From NCBI GenBank assembly GCA_028345195.1, contig JAOMCX010000005.1, positions 1 to 64,000 on the forward strand: a DNA stretch of 64,000 nucleotides. Reading direction: 5' to 3'. This document shows positions 51,716 through 60,647 of this stretch, one piece after another; positions within the stretch are counted from its first letter, which is position 1, and each line of letters begins with the position of its first letter. Under the pieces are notes generated by a model. That model saw only the letters and a program-made list of their open reading frames with translations. It did not search any database and was not told where the DNA came from. Both the position numbers and the translations under genes were made by a program. This stretch comes from Candidatus Nitrosopelagicus sp. Its GTDB lineage: Archaea; Thermoproteota; Nitrososphaeria; Nitrososphaerales; Nitrosopumilaceae.

Positions 51716-52099
51716 ATGTCTGCAGGACAACAAATGCCACCTTGGCTACAAGAACAAATAGGAAAAATGCAACAATCTCAACAAAATCTACAATCAATCT
51801 TAATGCAAAAGCAACAAGTTGAGATGGAAAATGCAGAATCTGATAGAGCTTTAGAAGAATTAAAAAAAGCAGCTGATGGTGATCAAGTTTTCAAATATGC
51901 TGGCTCAATTCTAATAAAATCTGATAAAAAATCTCTCATTGATGAATTAGAAGAAAAAAAAGAGCTATCTAAAACAAAAACCACTGTGTTGGCAAAACAA
52001 GAAGAACGACTAAAAACTAGTCTTCAAGAACAAGAACAAAAAATTCAAGAGATGCTAAAAAACCCTAACGCACCTAGCCCCGATAAACCGTCATCATAA
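51716..52099 (+). CDS. pfdB: Prefoldin subunit beta
   Basis: 127 aa: two long coiled-coil helices (about 8-48 and 78-118) joined by a short beta hairpin (DQVFKYAGSILIKSDK). Beta subunit of the hexameric chaperone that hands unfolded proteins to the thermosome. Last gene of the exosome superoperon. Confidence 0.93.
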   Translation: MSAGQQMPPWLQEQIGKMQQSQQNLQSILMQKQQVEMENAESDRALEELKKAADGDQVFKYAGSILIKSDKKSLIDELEEKKELSKTKTTVLAKQEERLKTSLQEQEQKIQEMLKNPNAPSPDKPSS

Positions 52100-52138
52100 A
52101 ACCTTAACAAATTTTAACATAGGTTATATCACATAATT

Positions 52139-52825
52139 GTGAAAATTGAAGAATTACGAATTATAGTTGATGAACGAGAGAAAAAGAGTGGAATCCCTAA
52201 ACTTTTGTCTTCTATCGGTGTAAAGACTGAAATCAAAACACTTCCAATAGGTGATTATATCGTTGCTCCTGAAACTATAGTTGAAAGAAAAACTATACGT
52301 GATTTACTTTCTTCTATATTTGACGGTCGTTTGTTTGATCAATGTAGTAGATTAACTGAACATTATCAACATCCAATTTTATTGGTAGAAGGAAACGTGG
52401 ATGAAATTGAAGAGTTGACTGATAATCCTCTGATATTTTATGGTGCATTATCTACCGTTGCATTAGATTTTAAGATTCCAGTAATTCCTACTCCTAGTGC
52501 AACACATACTGCAAAACTTTTAGTGTCACTTTCATCAAGAAAAGAACTAACAAAAGGACCATTTCTTAAAAAAATTAAAAAATCTAATAATTTGGAAAAA
52601 CAACAACTTTCTGTGTTGTGTAGTCTTCCTGGAGTAGCTGAAAAATCTGCAATCCGTTTACTAGAAAAATTTGGAACACCTCTTGATGTATTATGTGCAC
52701 CTATAACCGAACTTGCAAAAACTCCTGGATTGGGAGAAGCGAAAGCAAAAAAAATTAAAAAAATGCTACAAAATAAGAATAAAATTCATAAAAAATCTGG
52801 GCAGAAAACATTACATGAATCTTAA
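52139..52825 (+). CDS. XPF/ERCC4-family nuclease, short form
   Basis: Structure-specific endonuclease for flaps and branched DNA. 228 aa without a helicase domain. Nuclease motif GDYIV, then VERKTIRDLL (about 37-60), then two HhH motifs (LPGVAEKSA; TPGLGEAKA). The last residues, QKTLHES, resemble the start of a PCNA-binding motif (Q-x-x-L) but lack the aromatic pair found in crenarchaeal XPF. GTG start with a TATA-like box (gttatatc) upstream. Confidence 0.9.
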   Translation: MKIEELRIIVDEREKKSGIPKLLSSIGVKTEIKTLPIGDYIVAPETIVERKTIRDLLSSIFDGRLFDQCSRLTEHYQHPILLVEGNVDEIEELTDNPLIFYGALSTVALDFKIPVIPTPSATHTAKLLVSLSSRKELTKGPFLKKIKKSNNLEKQQLSVLCSLPGVAEKSAIRLLEKFGTPLDVLCAPITELAKTPGLGEAKAKKIKKMLQNKNKIHKKSGQKTLHES

Positions 52826-53307
52826 ATTGATTTTTTAATTAGTTTTCTATTCAATTTACTTCCGCATATTGGACATTCTTTCTGTTTTGAAAATTCTTTT
52901 CCACACGCTGAACAATAACTAATCCATTTTCCAACTGTTCTGATTCCCTCAGTCATGAGTGAAGATGTTTTAATTTTTAGTTGTTTTGCAACATTTGTAA
53001 CTGCAAAATCATCTGTGATTAATTCTAAATCATTCTCTAATGCTAATGCAATAATTGATACATCTTGTTTAGAAATTGTTGAATTATCTCCTGTTTTAAT
53101 TGCGGTATCAGTTACACTAATGATACTTTCTTCAATTGGATCTCTTATCTGAAGTCTATTTGTTTGTTGTAACATTTCGAGTACACCTTGTTTTGTTTTG
53201 ATATGCTGTATTTCTTCATACACCATACTAGTTGTCATAAAAGAATCATTAGATGCAAATGGTATTCCTGCATAAAATGCTGTAGCATCTAAAACTCTAA
53301 AAACCAA
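52822..53307 (-). CDS. Nob1-type PIN endonuclease with zinc ribbon
   Basis: Cuts the 3' end of pre-16S rRNA. 161 aa: PIN domain with Asp7 (VLDATAFY), Glu31/32, Asp82 (KQDVSI) and Asp98-Asp99 (ITDDF), then a zinc ribbon CSAC and CPIC near 130-148. Overlaps the XPF stop by 4 bp (convergent) and NAD kinase upstream by 11 bp. Confidence 0.88.
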   Translation of the reverse strand: MVFRVLDATAFYAGIPFASNDSFMTTSMVYEEIQHIKTKQGVLEMLQQTNRLQIRDPIEESIISVTDTAIKTGDNSTISKQDVSIIALALENDLELITDDFAVTNVAKQLKIKTSSLMTEGIRTVGKWISYCSACGKEFSKQKECPICGSKLNRKLIKKSI

Positions 53308-54112
53308 GTTTATTCATTTGTCTTAGACCTTTTTTCTTTAATCGAACAAAAACTGCTTGATTCTTAAATTTCTTAATAGTAATTTTTTGATCAACTTCTG
53401 ATGATTTGATCATTTGTGCATCCATTACAATATTGCAATCATGTGAACAATTAATCTCAATTTTTTCATCAGGAACAACAATTGATGGTAATCGGTGTAC
53501 TGGTGCGACTGGAGTTATAATCAGTACGTCTAAACTTTCATGAAGTAATGGTCCACCAATTGAAAATGAATGACCTGTAGAACCGCTTGGTGTTGAAATT
53601 ATAACCCCATCCATCTTTTGTTTCACTGTATCATTTTGGAATTTAATCTCAAACTCTGCAGTTTTTGTTAAATTTTTACGATTTACATAAATTTCATTTA
53701 ATGCCGGTGAAAATTCTTCTCCATTACATATTGCTACTACTCTTGTTCGTTTATCCAACCAGACTTGATCTTTTATCATTGCATCAACTGCTTCATCAAA
53801 ATCATCTAATGTTATCTCTGAAAGAATTCCCCTATTCCCTCCAACATTTATGGTTAAAATTGGCGTTTCATTTCGAAGATTTCTAAATGTTCTTAGTGTT
53901 GTACCATCACCTCCTAATGTTACAGCCAAATCTAATTTTATTTTTGACAATTCTTCAAGTGATTCAACTTTTTCAGCTCCTGTAACACTAACTGGAGCAA
54001 TTGTGTAGACTTTGATCTTTTTTGCAATTAATTTTTTTGAAATCATTTCTGCAGCATCTTCTGAAATTTTTGATCCAAATTTACTTACAATTGCAACTTT
54101 GTTTAGTTTCAA
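53297..54112 (-). CDS. nadK: NAD kinase
   Basis: Makes NADP from NAD and ATP (or polyphosphate). 271 aa with LGGDGTTLRTFRN (66-78), NRGILSEI (93-100) and STPSGSTGHSFSIGGPL (about 173-189). Upstream of Nob1 with an 11-bp overlap. Confidence 0.93.
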   Translation of the reverse strand: MKLNKVAIVSKFGSKISEDAAEMISKKLIAKKIKVYTIAPVSVTGAEKVESLEELSKIKLDLAVTLGGDGTTLRTFRNLRNETPILTINVGGNRGILSEITLDDFDEAVDAMIKDQVWLDKRTRVVAICNGEEFSPALNEIYVNRKNLTKTAEFEIKFQNDTVKQKMDGVIISTPSGSTGHSFSIGGPLLHESLDVLIITPVAPVHRLPSIVVPDEKIEINCSHDCNIVMDAQMIKSSEVDQKITIKKFKNQAVFVRLKKKGLRQMNKLGF

Positions 54113-54242
54113 GCAGTCTCTCCAACTTTACCACATTTAAAAATGATAGTACCTTATTCATGAATAATTCTCATATTTTTGACAATTTTTTTCATAATTA
54201 TCTCGAGAAGGTTTTTAACTAATTGAAAGCGTATTAAAGTAA

Positions 54243-55199
54243 ATGTCACTCTTACTCAAAGATCGAGTTTACACAATGGAATCCCCAACTGTAAAAAGAG
54301 GTGTATATCCATTACATGGATTTAAACTTGGTTTGTATCGTTTACCTTTCAAATTAGACGATCCTCTCGAAATCAAATCTATTCATGATGGTTTGAAAAA
54401 AGCCTTTGAAATGGAAATATACGCAGACCGAGTTTTTGCTACATATCATTGGTCTGAAGAAAATATGTCTGACCAATTTGATAAAAATTATGAAAAGGTT
54501 GACTTGAATGTCACCGTAGAAATTGTAACTGGTGATGTTGTTGATATTATTTATCAAATTTGGCCAATTGACAAATTTGGTGATCCGCATTGGTTAAAAG
54601 ATTATAGAAAAAAGGCTGATCATTTTGCAAAGATGGTTACTGATACTATTTTACGTAATACCATACTTGAAGAAAAATTCCGTGCTGCACTAATGAAGCT
54701 TGAAAAAATTTCTGAAAAAGAATCAATCAAAAGATTAGAAGAATTAACACCGCTTGCAATGATTGTCCTTAATGCAAAACCAAAACCAAAAGTTGCATCC
54801 GACGACGAAGAAATTGAAGAAATTGATGAAGCAAATATGGAAATACCAGATGGTGCAAAGCCTGGACCAATTGATGTTGAGTATAAATCAAAAATGAAAC
54901 AATCTCCATCATTTGAAGCTGAAACTGGCCATGAGATTAAAACTTGGGGTCGAGTTGGTACTGAAAATGGAATTATGGGTGTATGGGGTGAATTTGTTTC
55001 AGTCGATTTCGATATCTGTGTTGCAGACGGTGCATGCATCGATGCATGTCCAGTAGCAGTTTATGAATTTGCAGAATTTCCTGGAAATCCTGCATCTGAT
55101 AAGAAACCATTAATGTCAAAAGAACCTGATTGTATTTTCTGCCTTGCATGTGAGGGTGTTTGTCCTCCAAAAGCTATCAAAATCTTTGAACAAAAGTAA
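54243..55199 (+). CDS. Ferredoxin with large N-terminal domain, 318 aa
   Basis: The C-terminal 75 residues are a dicluster ferredoxin: first site CVADGACIDACP (about 259-270, the archaeal zinc-ferredoxin type with Asp in the loop) and second site CIFCLACEGVCP (about 296-307). Residues 1-215 are a conserved-looking alpha/beta domain of unknown function (from RVYTMESPTVKRG) with an acidic linker at about 180-195 (DDEEIEEIDE). It may be a carrier for a thaumarchaeal oxidoreductase; the partner is unknown. Confidence 0.75.
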   Translation: MSLLLKDRVYTMESPTVKRGVYPLHGFKLGLYRLPFKLDDPLEIKSIHDGLKKAFEMEIYADRVFATYHWSEENMSDQFDKNYEKVDLNVTVEIVTGDVVDIIYQIWPIDKFGDPHWLKDYRKKADHFAKMVTDTILRNTILEEKFRAALMKLEKISEKESIKRLEELTPLAMIVLNAKPKPKVASDDEEIEEIDEANMEIPDGAKPGPIDVEYKSKMKQSPSFEAETGHEIKTWGRVGTENGIMGVWGEFVSVDFDICVADGACIDACPVAVYEFAEFPGNPASDKKPLMSKEPDCIFCLACEGVCPPKAIKIFEQK

Positions 55200-55212
55200 T
55201 TTTTTTAATTTC

Positions 55213-55222
55213 AGATATATAG
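55213..55222 (+). promoter_or_regulatory. TATA box of the glycosyltransferase gene
   Basis: agatatatag centred 25 nt before GTG 55242; supports that GTG as the start of a leaderless mRNA. Confidence 0.55.
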
Positions 55223-55241
55223 CACCGATACAAGTTTCAAA

Positions 55242-57269
55242 GTGGTAACATTGGAAGGTAACCCATTCACTCAATTTGTATTTCAAATCTTCATATTTTG
55301 TGCAATTCTAATTATCGGTTATACCTGTAATTTCTATTATCTTGCATTTTTGTCTAGTCGAAGAAAGGAAGATAATTCCATTATTGAAGTAGGTGAACCA
55401 ACAATTACCATTCAATTACCAATCTATAATGAAAAGTATGTTGCGACAAGACTGGTTGATGCAATATGTCAACAAGATTATCCTAAAGAAAAAATGAAAA
55501 TCATGGTACTTGATGATTCTGACGATGATACTGTTGAAACAATGTCGGGCACTGTAAAACATTATCAAACCCTTGGTTTTGATATTGAACATGTTCGTAG
55601 AGGAACACGAACTGGTTACAAGGCTGGTGCTTTAAAACATGCAATGAAATCAACTAAGAGTGAATTTGTTGCAATTTTTGATGCAGATTTCATCCCTCCA
55701 ACATGGTATCTAAAAAAAGCAATGTCTCACTTTACAAGCTCAAACATTGGTCTTGTTCAATGTAGGTGGGGTCATATCAATGAAAATTATTCTGCACTCA
55801 CACAGGCTCAAGCATTAAATTTAGATTTTCATTTCTTGGTAGAACAAAAGGCAAAAAGTAATTCTAAATTATTTATGAATTTTAATGGAACCGCAGGAAT
55901 TTGGAGAAAAGAATGTATTGATGATGCAGGTGGTTGGCATACTGCAACTTTGGTGGAGGATCTAGATCTTAGTTATAGAGCACAAATGAAAGGTTGGAAA
56001 TGTTTGTTCTTACCTGATATTGTAGTTGATGCTGAACTTCCAGTTCAAATGAATGGTGCAAAAAGGCAACAATTTCGTTGGGCTAAAGGTTCAATACAAT
56101 GTGCTGTTAAATTACTTGGAAATATTTTACTTAAAAGAAAAATAGCATTTGACACAAAACTTCAAGCTTTTATTCAACTTACTAGACATATTGTTTTTCC
56201 ATTAATGTTAATACAATTTATCACACTTCCAATACTTCTTGCATCTGAAGTTAATCTTTACATTGTTAGCTTTCTACCAGCGTTAACTTTGGCGACATAT
56301 CTTGCCATGGGACCTGGTGCATATCTTCTTGTCATTCACAAAATGTACAAAAATGATTGGAAATCAAAAGCAAAAGTGCTTCCATATCTTCTTGTTTATT
56401 CAATTGGAATGTCTGTTAATAATACGGTAGCTGTATTTGACGGTGTATTTGGAAAAAAGAATGAATTTCTTAGAACTCCAAAATATGGAATTGTCAAAAA
56501 TGATGATGATTGGAGAGATAAAGCATACAATTTACCATTTTCAAAGACTACTTTACTGGAAATGTTCTTTGCTGTATATGGTATACTTGGAATATTCATA
56601 GCAATTTTTTCCAATAATCCTATCTTTGTGCCTATAATTGCTTTACAGACAGTTGGATTCTTTTACATCTCGTGGCTGAGCTTCTCTCATACAAGATATA
56701 AAAGACCACAATCCACAAAGCATCAATTAACAAAGGAAGAAAAAATGGCTAATCGTTTCTATAAACTTGCACTCGGCGGAATATTCGCAATAATCGTAAT
56801 CGGTGGTTTCATGGCATTCACTGGTTATGCCAATGATGTATATCCACTTGATCAATCTGTTGGTTTCTTAGATAGAATTGTAGCCACATCAGATCCACAA
56901 TCAATTATTGCTGACATTAATTCAATCAAAGCAAACTTACCTGCAACAGGAAATCCTGTATGGATCTTCCCAACTGATTCTACTAATTTTTCAAGAATTC
57001 AATCTGATCTTGATACAATGTTAATTAGTGCTGAAAAAATTTCTGCTGTACCTACTGATAGTGCTGCATACCATACTGGTATGCTGGATATCAATAGTCG
57101 TTCTGTACTTATACAGGAAAATATTGCTGATGCTATACCTTACATGTATGTCAGTTTTTCAAATATAATATTCAGTTCTATTTGGATTGCAGCAATCTTA
57201 GGAATATTTGCAGTTCTCAATAAAAAGAAACAAAAAATGCAAGAATATGATGTTTCACAAGATGTTTAG
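55242..57269 (+). CDS. CesA-like membrane glycosyltransferase (GT2)
   Basis: Processive family-2 glycosyltransferase, 675 aa. One N-terminal transmembrane helix (about 12-37), then the catalytic domain: DDSDDDT (91-97), FDADF (146-150), LVEDLDLS (237-244) and QQFRW (276-280, QxxRW). Then about six more helices. A loop of about 80 residues follows the sixth helix and a last helix ends the protein. All four cellulose/hyaluronan-synthase-type motifs are present; the polymer (exopolysaccharide or glycolipid) is not known. Confidence 0.88.
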   Translation: MVTLEGNPFTQFVFQIFIFCAILIIGYTCNFYYLAFLSSRRKEDNSIIEVGEPTITIQLPIYNEKYVATRLVDAICQQDYPKEKMKIMVLDDSDDDTVETMSGTVKHYQTLGFDIEHVRRGTRTGYKAGALKHAMKSTKSEFVAIFDADFIPPTWYLKKAMSHFTSSNIGLVQCRWGHINENYSALTQAQALNLDFHFLVEQKAKSNSKLFMNFNGTAGIWRKECIDDAGGWHTATLVEDLDLSYRAQMKGWKCLFLPDIVVDAELPVQMNGAKRQQFRWAKGSIQCAVKLLGNILLKRKIAFDTKLQAFIQLTRHIVFPLMLIQFITLPILLASEVNLYIVSFLPALTLATYLAMGPGAYLLVIHKMYKNDWKSKAKVLPYLLVYSIGMSVNNTVAVFDGVFGKKNEFLRTPKYGIVKNDDDWRDKAYNLPFSKTTLLEMFFAVYGILGIFIAIFSNNPIFVPIIALQTVGFFYISWLSFSHTRYKRPQSTKHQLTKEEKMANRFYKLALGGIFAIIVIGGFMAFTGYANDVYPLDQSVGFLDRIVATSDPQSIIADINSIKANLPATGNPVWIFPTDSTNFSRIQSDLDTMLISAEKISAVPTDSAAYHTGMLDINSRSVLIQENIADAIPYMYVSFSNIIFSSIWIAAILGIFAVLNKKKQKMQEYDVSQDV

Positions 57270-58477
57270 GAAAGACCTAATTCATTTCTAATCTCATCAA
57301 CTGCACGAATTCCAAAAATATCTCTAACTTGAGGTATTCTTATTGCTTCTTTTAGTAATTCTTTTCCAAGATTTTCTGCCATTACGTTCAGCACTTCTGA
57401 AAATCGCAATTCCCATTTATCTGCACAATCAAAAATTTTCCCTACTGCCCATTGTCTAACCTCGTGTGGTAGTGGGATTTTATCTTCTGTCTCAATTGAG
57501 AGTTTATCAAATAAATTAATTAATTCAGTTGTTTGAGAAGCCATTTTTTCAATATCTTTAATATCTCCATATTTTGATTCTGCTTGCATTCTGATGCTTG
57601 ATTGATATTCGTTAAGTTTCAAAATTGCCATAACCTCTTTAGAATTATCATCTGAAGCCTTGTTTGTGACTCCCTTTACGCCTTGTAATTCATGCATAAC
57701 TTTGTCTGTTTTTTGATGGAATTCTGAAGCAATTTGGTCTGAACGGTCAATCATATTTGAAATATTTGATATTTTTTCCTCCATTTCAGATTTGAATGTC
57801 TTCATTCCGTCTCCAATTAAAGATGAAATTTTTGGACTTGAAACTAATCCTCCAATTTCATTTTTCAAATTAGACATATCTTTTCCAATATCTCCAGTTC
57901 TATTAGTAATTGATTTTATACTCTCTCGTAATTCTTCAATTTGTGATGTAATGTTTCCTTCTGTTTTTGTTGGAACTTTATCGATCTTCTCTTTTACCTC
58001 ATCCACTCTATTTGCAATTTTCATAATCATTTTTGAATTATTTTGGATGGATTGTTTACTTTCTGAAATTGATTTCATAATTTCATTGGTTTTTGGAACT
58101 ACTTTTTGATGTTCATTTATTTTGATAATTTTTTTATCAATTTCTTCTGTTTGCTTGTTTAATTTTGCAATAAATTTTTCATGTACTTTTACTTGATTGA
58201 ATCCTGCAAACAATCTTTGTGTATCTTCTTCAATTATGTCCATTTGTTTTGCTTGTTTTTGCATCTGAGACATTGCCACACTTAATGATTCCATCATACT
58301 GCTCATTGAAACCAAAACTCTTTGATTATCTTTGAAGATCTTAGCCATTTCTCTAATCTCTTTAGATAACACTTTTGTTGATTCTGAAACTGTATTCACT
58401 TTATTGAATAATTTTGCTGGACTTGGGTCTCTATTTGTTTTGGCAGATTGTTTTTTTGTATTCTTCCTTTCAGCCAT
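57266..58477 (-). CDS. Long coiled-coil protein, 403 aa
   Basis: Residues about 25-300 are an almost continuous coiled coil with repeated Ile/Met heptads; the first 24 are basic (KNTKKQSAKTNRD). A compact helical C-terminal domain (about 315-403) ends in VDEIRNELGLS. No transmembrane segment. It may be a cytoskeletal or scaffold protein; no family recognised. Convergent with the glycosyltransferase, stops overlapping by 4 bp. Confidence 0.7.
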   Translation of the reverse strand: MAERKNTKKQSAKTNRDPSPAKLFNKVNTVSESTKVLSKEIREMAKIFKDNQRVLVSMSSMMESLSVAMSQMQKQAKQMDIIEEDTQRLFAGFNQVKVHEKFIAKLNKQTEEIDKKIIKINEHQKVVPKTNEIMKSISESKQSIQNNSKMIMKIANRVDEVKEKIDKVPTKTEGNITSQIEELRESIKSITNRTGDIGKDMSNLKNEIGGLVSSPKISSLIGDGMKTFKSEMEEKISNISNMIDRSDQIASEFHQKTDKVMHELQGVKGVTNKASDDNSKEVMAILKLNEYQSSIRMQAESKYGDIKDIEKMASQTTELINLFDKLSIETEDKIPLPHEVRQWAVGKIFDCADKWELRFSEVLNVMAENLGKELLKEAIRIPQVRDIFGIRAVDEIRNELGLS

Positions 58478-58539
58478 ACCAATCTAAATTCACATTGCTG
58501 GTTTAAAAAGTGCGGTATAAAAAAAGAAAAACGAGAAGA

Positions 58540-58647
58540 TTATTTGTTGATAATCTCTGGGTCGTGTAATAGCTGATGAAATGTTTTCTCAGCTAATCCG
58601 TTTTGGCTTTCTATAAAACCTCTGTTGCAGTATTCGCATTGTATCAT
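58540..58647 (-). CDS. C2H2-like zinc-finger microprotein, 35 aa
   Basis: Starts MIQCEYCNRGF and ends in a helix with HQLLH: Cys4, Cys7, His24 and His28 make a C-x2-C-x16-H-x3-H finger, near the classical C2H2 spacing of x12. The rest is just enough to fold one finger. A TATA-like gttatata (58670-58677) lies about 27 nt before the ATG, so the mRNA would be leaderless. Between TATA and start is a perfect palindrome (58651-58667). Function unknown. Confidence 0.6.
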   Translation of the reverse strand: MIQCEYCNRGFIESQNGLAEKTFHQLLHDPEIINK

Positions 58648-58650
58648 GTA

Positions 58651-58667
58651 TACCGTATGGTACGGTA
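58651..58667. promoter_or_regulatory. Inverted repeat in the promoter of the zinc-finger microprotein
   Basis: taccgta-tgg-tacggta: seven perfectly paired bases around a 3-bp spacer, lying between the TATA element and the start codon at 58647. A protein bound here would block transcription, so it is a good operator candidate. Which regulator binds is not known. Confidence 0.5.
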
Positions 58668-58811
58668 CGATATATAACGGGGGTTCTATTGAAATAACCA
58701 TTTCTGGTCAGATACCCCAGAGCTTATTTCTTCACTAATCAGACACTCTGATCATCATCCCAGATATTATAGTGAAAAATTTCTTAAAATAAAGCCGTAT
58801 CCTGAAAATCG

Positions 58812-58820
58812 TTTTAAATT
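58812..58820 (+). promoter_or_regulatory. TATA box of the antiporter gene
   Basis: ttttaaatt centred about 25 nt before ATG 58841. The stretch 58668-58811 holds no gene; a near-repeat of gatcagac/tctgatca motifs at about 58715-58755 is the only structure I see. Confidence 0.45.
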
Positions 58821-58840
58821 CACTAATACACAGTAGATAG

Positions 58841-60163
58841 ATGCAAAATATTTTCCTTCAGTTAGGTACTGGAAATGGTGAAAGCTCAATTGAAGACGGA
58901 GTTTGGAATCTGGTTGATAAAATCAATCCTTTACAGATGCCACATGATACCTTTGTAACTGATTTGGCAGTGATAATGATTCTTGCAGGAATTGTTACCC
59001 TTGCATTCTTTAAGATACGACAACCTCTCATTATTGGATATCTGTTTGCAGGAATGTTGATTGGTCCGTTATCGCCTCTTTGGACATCTTTTCTTCCTGA
59101 AAGTGGAACAGGTGGTGGCCATGGTGGTTCAATAGGAATACTTTCGGATATTGCGGCACTCAATGTTTTTGCTGAGATTGGTGTTATCTTACTTTTGTTT
59201 GTAATTGGTATAGAATTCCCATTTGCAAAAATACGTTCTATTGGAAAAGTTGCGATTTTGGTAGGATCACTTGGTCTGTTTCTCACTTTAATTGTAGTAT
59301 TTTATGCATCTACACTACTTGGATTAGGATTTATGGATTCATTATTCATATCTGCTGCATTATCTATTAGCAGTACTGCAATAATTGTAAAAGTCTTAGA
59401 AGAAACAGGGAAGATCAAAAAAGAATCTTCTATTTTGGTTTTAGGTATATTGATTGTCGAAGATGTTATTGCTGTAATTTTAATTGCATCGTTAGAATCA
59501 ATTGCATTAGCAGGAACTGTCTCAATTGAAGGCGCAGTTGCTGTTGTGGTCGTTGCCACTATTTTGATAGTTGGAACTTTTACTATTGGAATTCGTACAG
59601 TTCCAAAATTAATAGACAAAGTTGCAAGTGCAGAAAATCGAGAGATTTTATTACTTAGTGTTTTAGGTGTGTGTTTTGGGTATGCATTATTAGCAAATAT
59701 TGTAGGATTATCTGTGGCAATTGGTGCATTTCTTGCTGGTGTGTTAGTAGCTGAATCAAAATCTGCTGAAGTTTCAAAAATTCTATCTAGTCCAATAAAA
59801 GACATGTTTGTTGCAATCTTCTTTGTTTCTGTTGGCGCTCTAATGGATGTAAGTCAATTAGAAAACTACATTTTCATTGCAATTGCACTAATTGCAGTCG
59901 CGCTTGGTATGAAGCTTGGAGGAAATCTGCTCGGAAATATTATGCTTAAACAACCAAAACCAAAATCACTCCGTTCTGCTTTTACACTTGCAGCACCAAG
60001 GGGTGAATTCTCAATCGTGATAGTCAAGGTTGGAGTTGATGCTGGAGTTGTTAGTGCATTTTTGTTCCCATTGATAGGAATAATTGCAATAATTACAGCA
60101 TTTATCACACCTTTCTTAGTAAAAGCTGGTGATTTTGTGATACCAAAATTGACGAGGAAATAA
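58841..60163 (+). CDS. Monovalent cation/proton antiporter (CPA2 family)
   Basis: 440 aa, about 12-13 transmembrane helices, no cytoplasmic TrkA-N domain. The KefB/NapA-type core shows FAEIGVILLLFVIGIEF (about 105-121) and the SISSTAIIVKVLEETG stretch (about 175-190). Exchanges Na+ or K+ for H+. Followed 1 bp later by a small soluble gene. Confidence 0.88.
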   Translation: MQNIFLQLGTGNGESSIEDGVWNLVDKINPLQMPHDTFVTDLAVIMILAGIVTLAFFKIRQPLIIGYLFAGMLIGPLSPLWTSFLPESGTGGGHGGSIGILSDIAALNVFAEIGVILLLFVIGIEFPFAKIRSIGKVAILVGSLGLFLTLIVVFYASTLLGLGFMDSLFISAALSISSTAIIVKVLEETGKIKKESSILVLGILIVEDVIAVILIASLESIALAGTVSIEGAVAVVVVATILIVGTFTIGIRTVPKLIDKVASAENREILLLSVLGVCFGYALLANIVGLSVAIGAFLAGVLVAESKSAEVSKILSSPIKDMFVAIFFVSVGALMDVSQLENYIFIAIALIAVALGMKLGGNLLGNIMLKQPKPKSLRSAFTLAAPRGEFSIVIVKVGVDAGVVSAFLFPLIGIIAIITAFITPFLVKAGDFVIPKLTRK

Positions 60164-60164
60164 A

Positions 60165-60593
60165 TTGTCAAATAAAGAGTTAGATGAATTTTTAAAAAAT
60201 TGTCATAAAGATTTGTCTGTTGAAGATTTTGAAGGCAAGAAAGTTCCATGTATTGGATTTGAAGGGCGTAAGTTTGATGATATGCTGAATAAGGTCGCAG
60301 GAAAGCCATTATCTGTAGATACCAATCTAAACATTTTACAAGATGGATTGGGTCACGTGTTTGTTGAAATGCTCCTAACATTTTCACATGGTGAAATAAA
60401 TGAAAAAATTTTGATAAATGCAAATGAAAATTTTGAATTCTTCGATGCACTTGCTAAAAGTACCATGCTTGCTATCGCTTCTGTAACTCATCCTGAAAAA
60501 ATTTTTATGATTCAACTACCAAAACCTGAAAAAACTCATGAAGCATTAGAAATAATAAAAACTGGATTAGCCAATAAACCTTCAAATAAATAA
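60165..60593 (+). CDS. Uncharacterised protein, 142 aa
   Basis: Soluble alpha/beta protein without recognised motifs; two Cys (13 and 29). TTG start 1 bp after the antiporter stop, so likely co-translated with it. A regulatory partner role is a guess. Confidence 0.6.
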   Translation: MSNKELDEFLKNCHKDLSVEDFEGKKVPCIGFEGRKFDDMLNKVAGKPLSVDTNLNILQDGLGHVFVEMLLTFSHGEINEKILINANENFEFFDALAKSTMLAIASVTHPEKIFMIQLPKPEKTHEALEIIKTGLANKPSNK

Positions 60594-60647
60594 TACTATA
60601 TTCACAATACTGAAAATTCTTAAATGAAATAATCTACACCATATTTT

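Noticed and set aside
54620-55039. Antisense frame of 139 aa within the ferredoxin gene
   Set aside because: Ser/Thr-rich shadow of the Asp/Glu/Lys-rich coding strand; no evidence of its own promoter.
58668-58811. Searched for an RNA gene or further small frame
   Set aside because: No open frame longer than seven codons and no stable stem other than the promoter palindrome.
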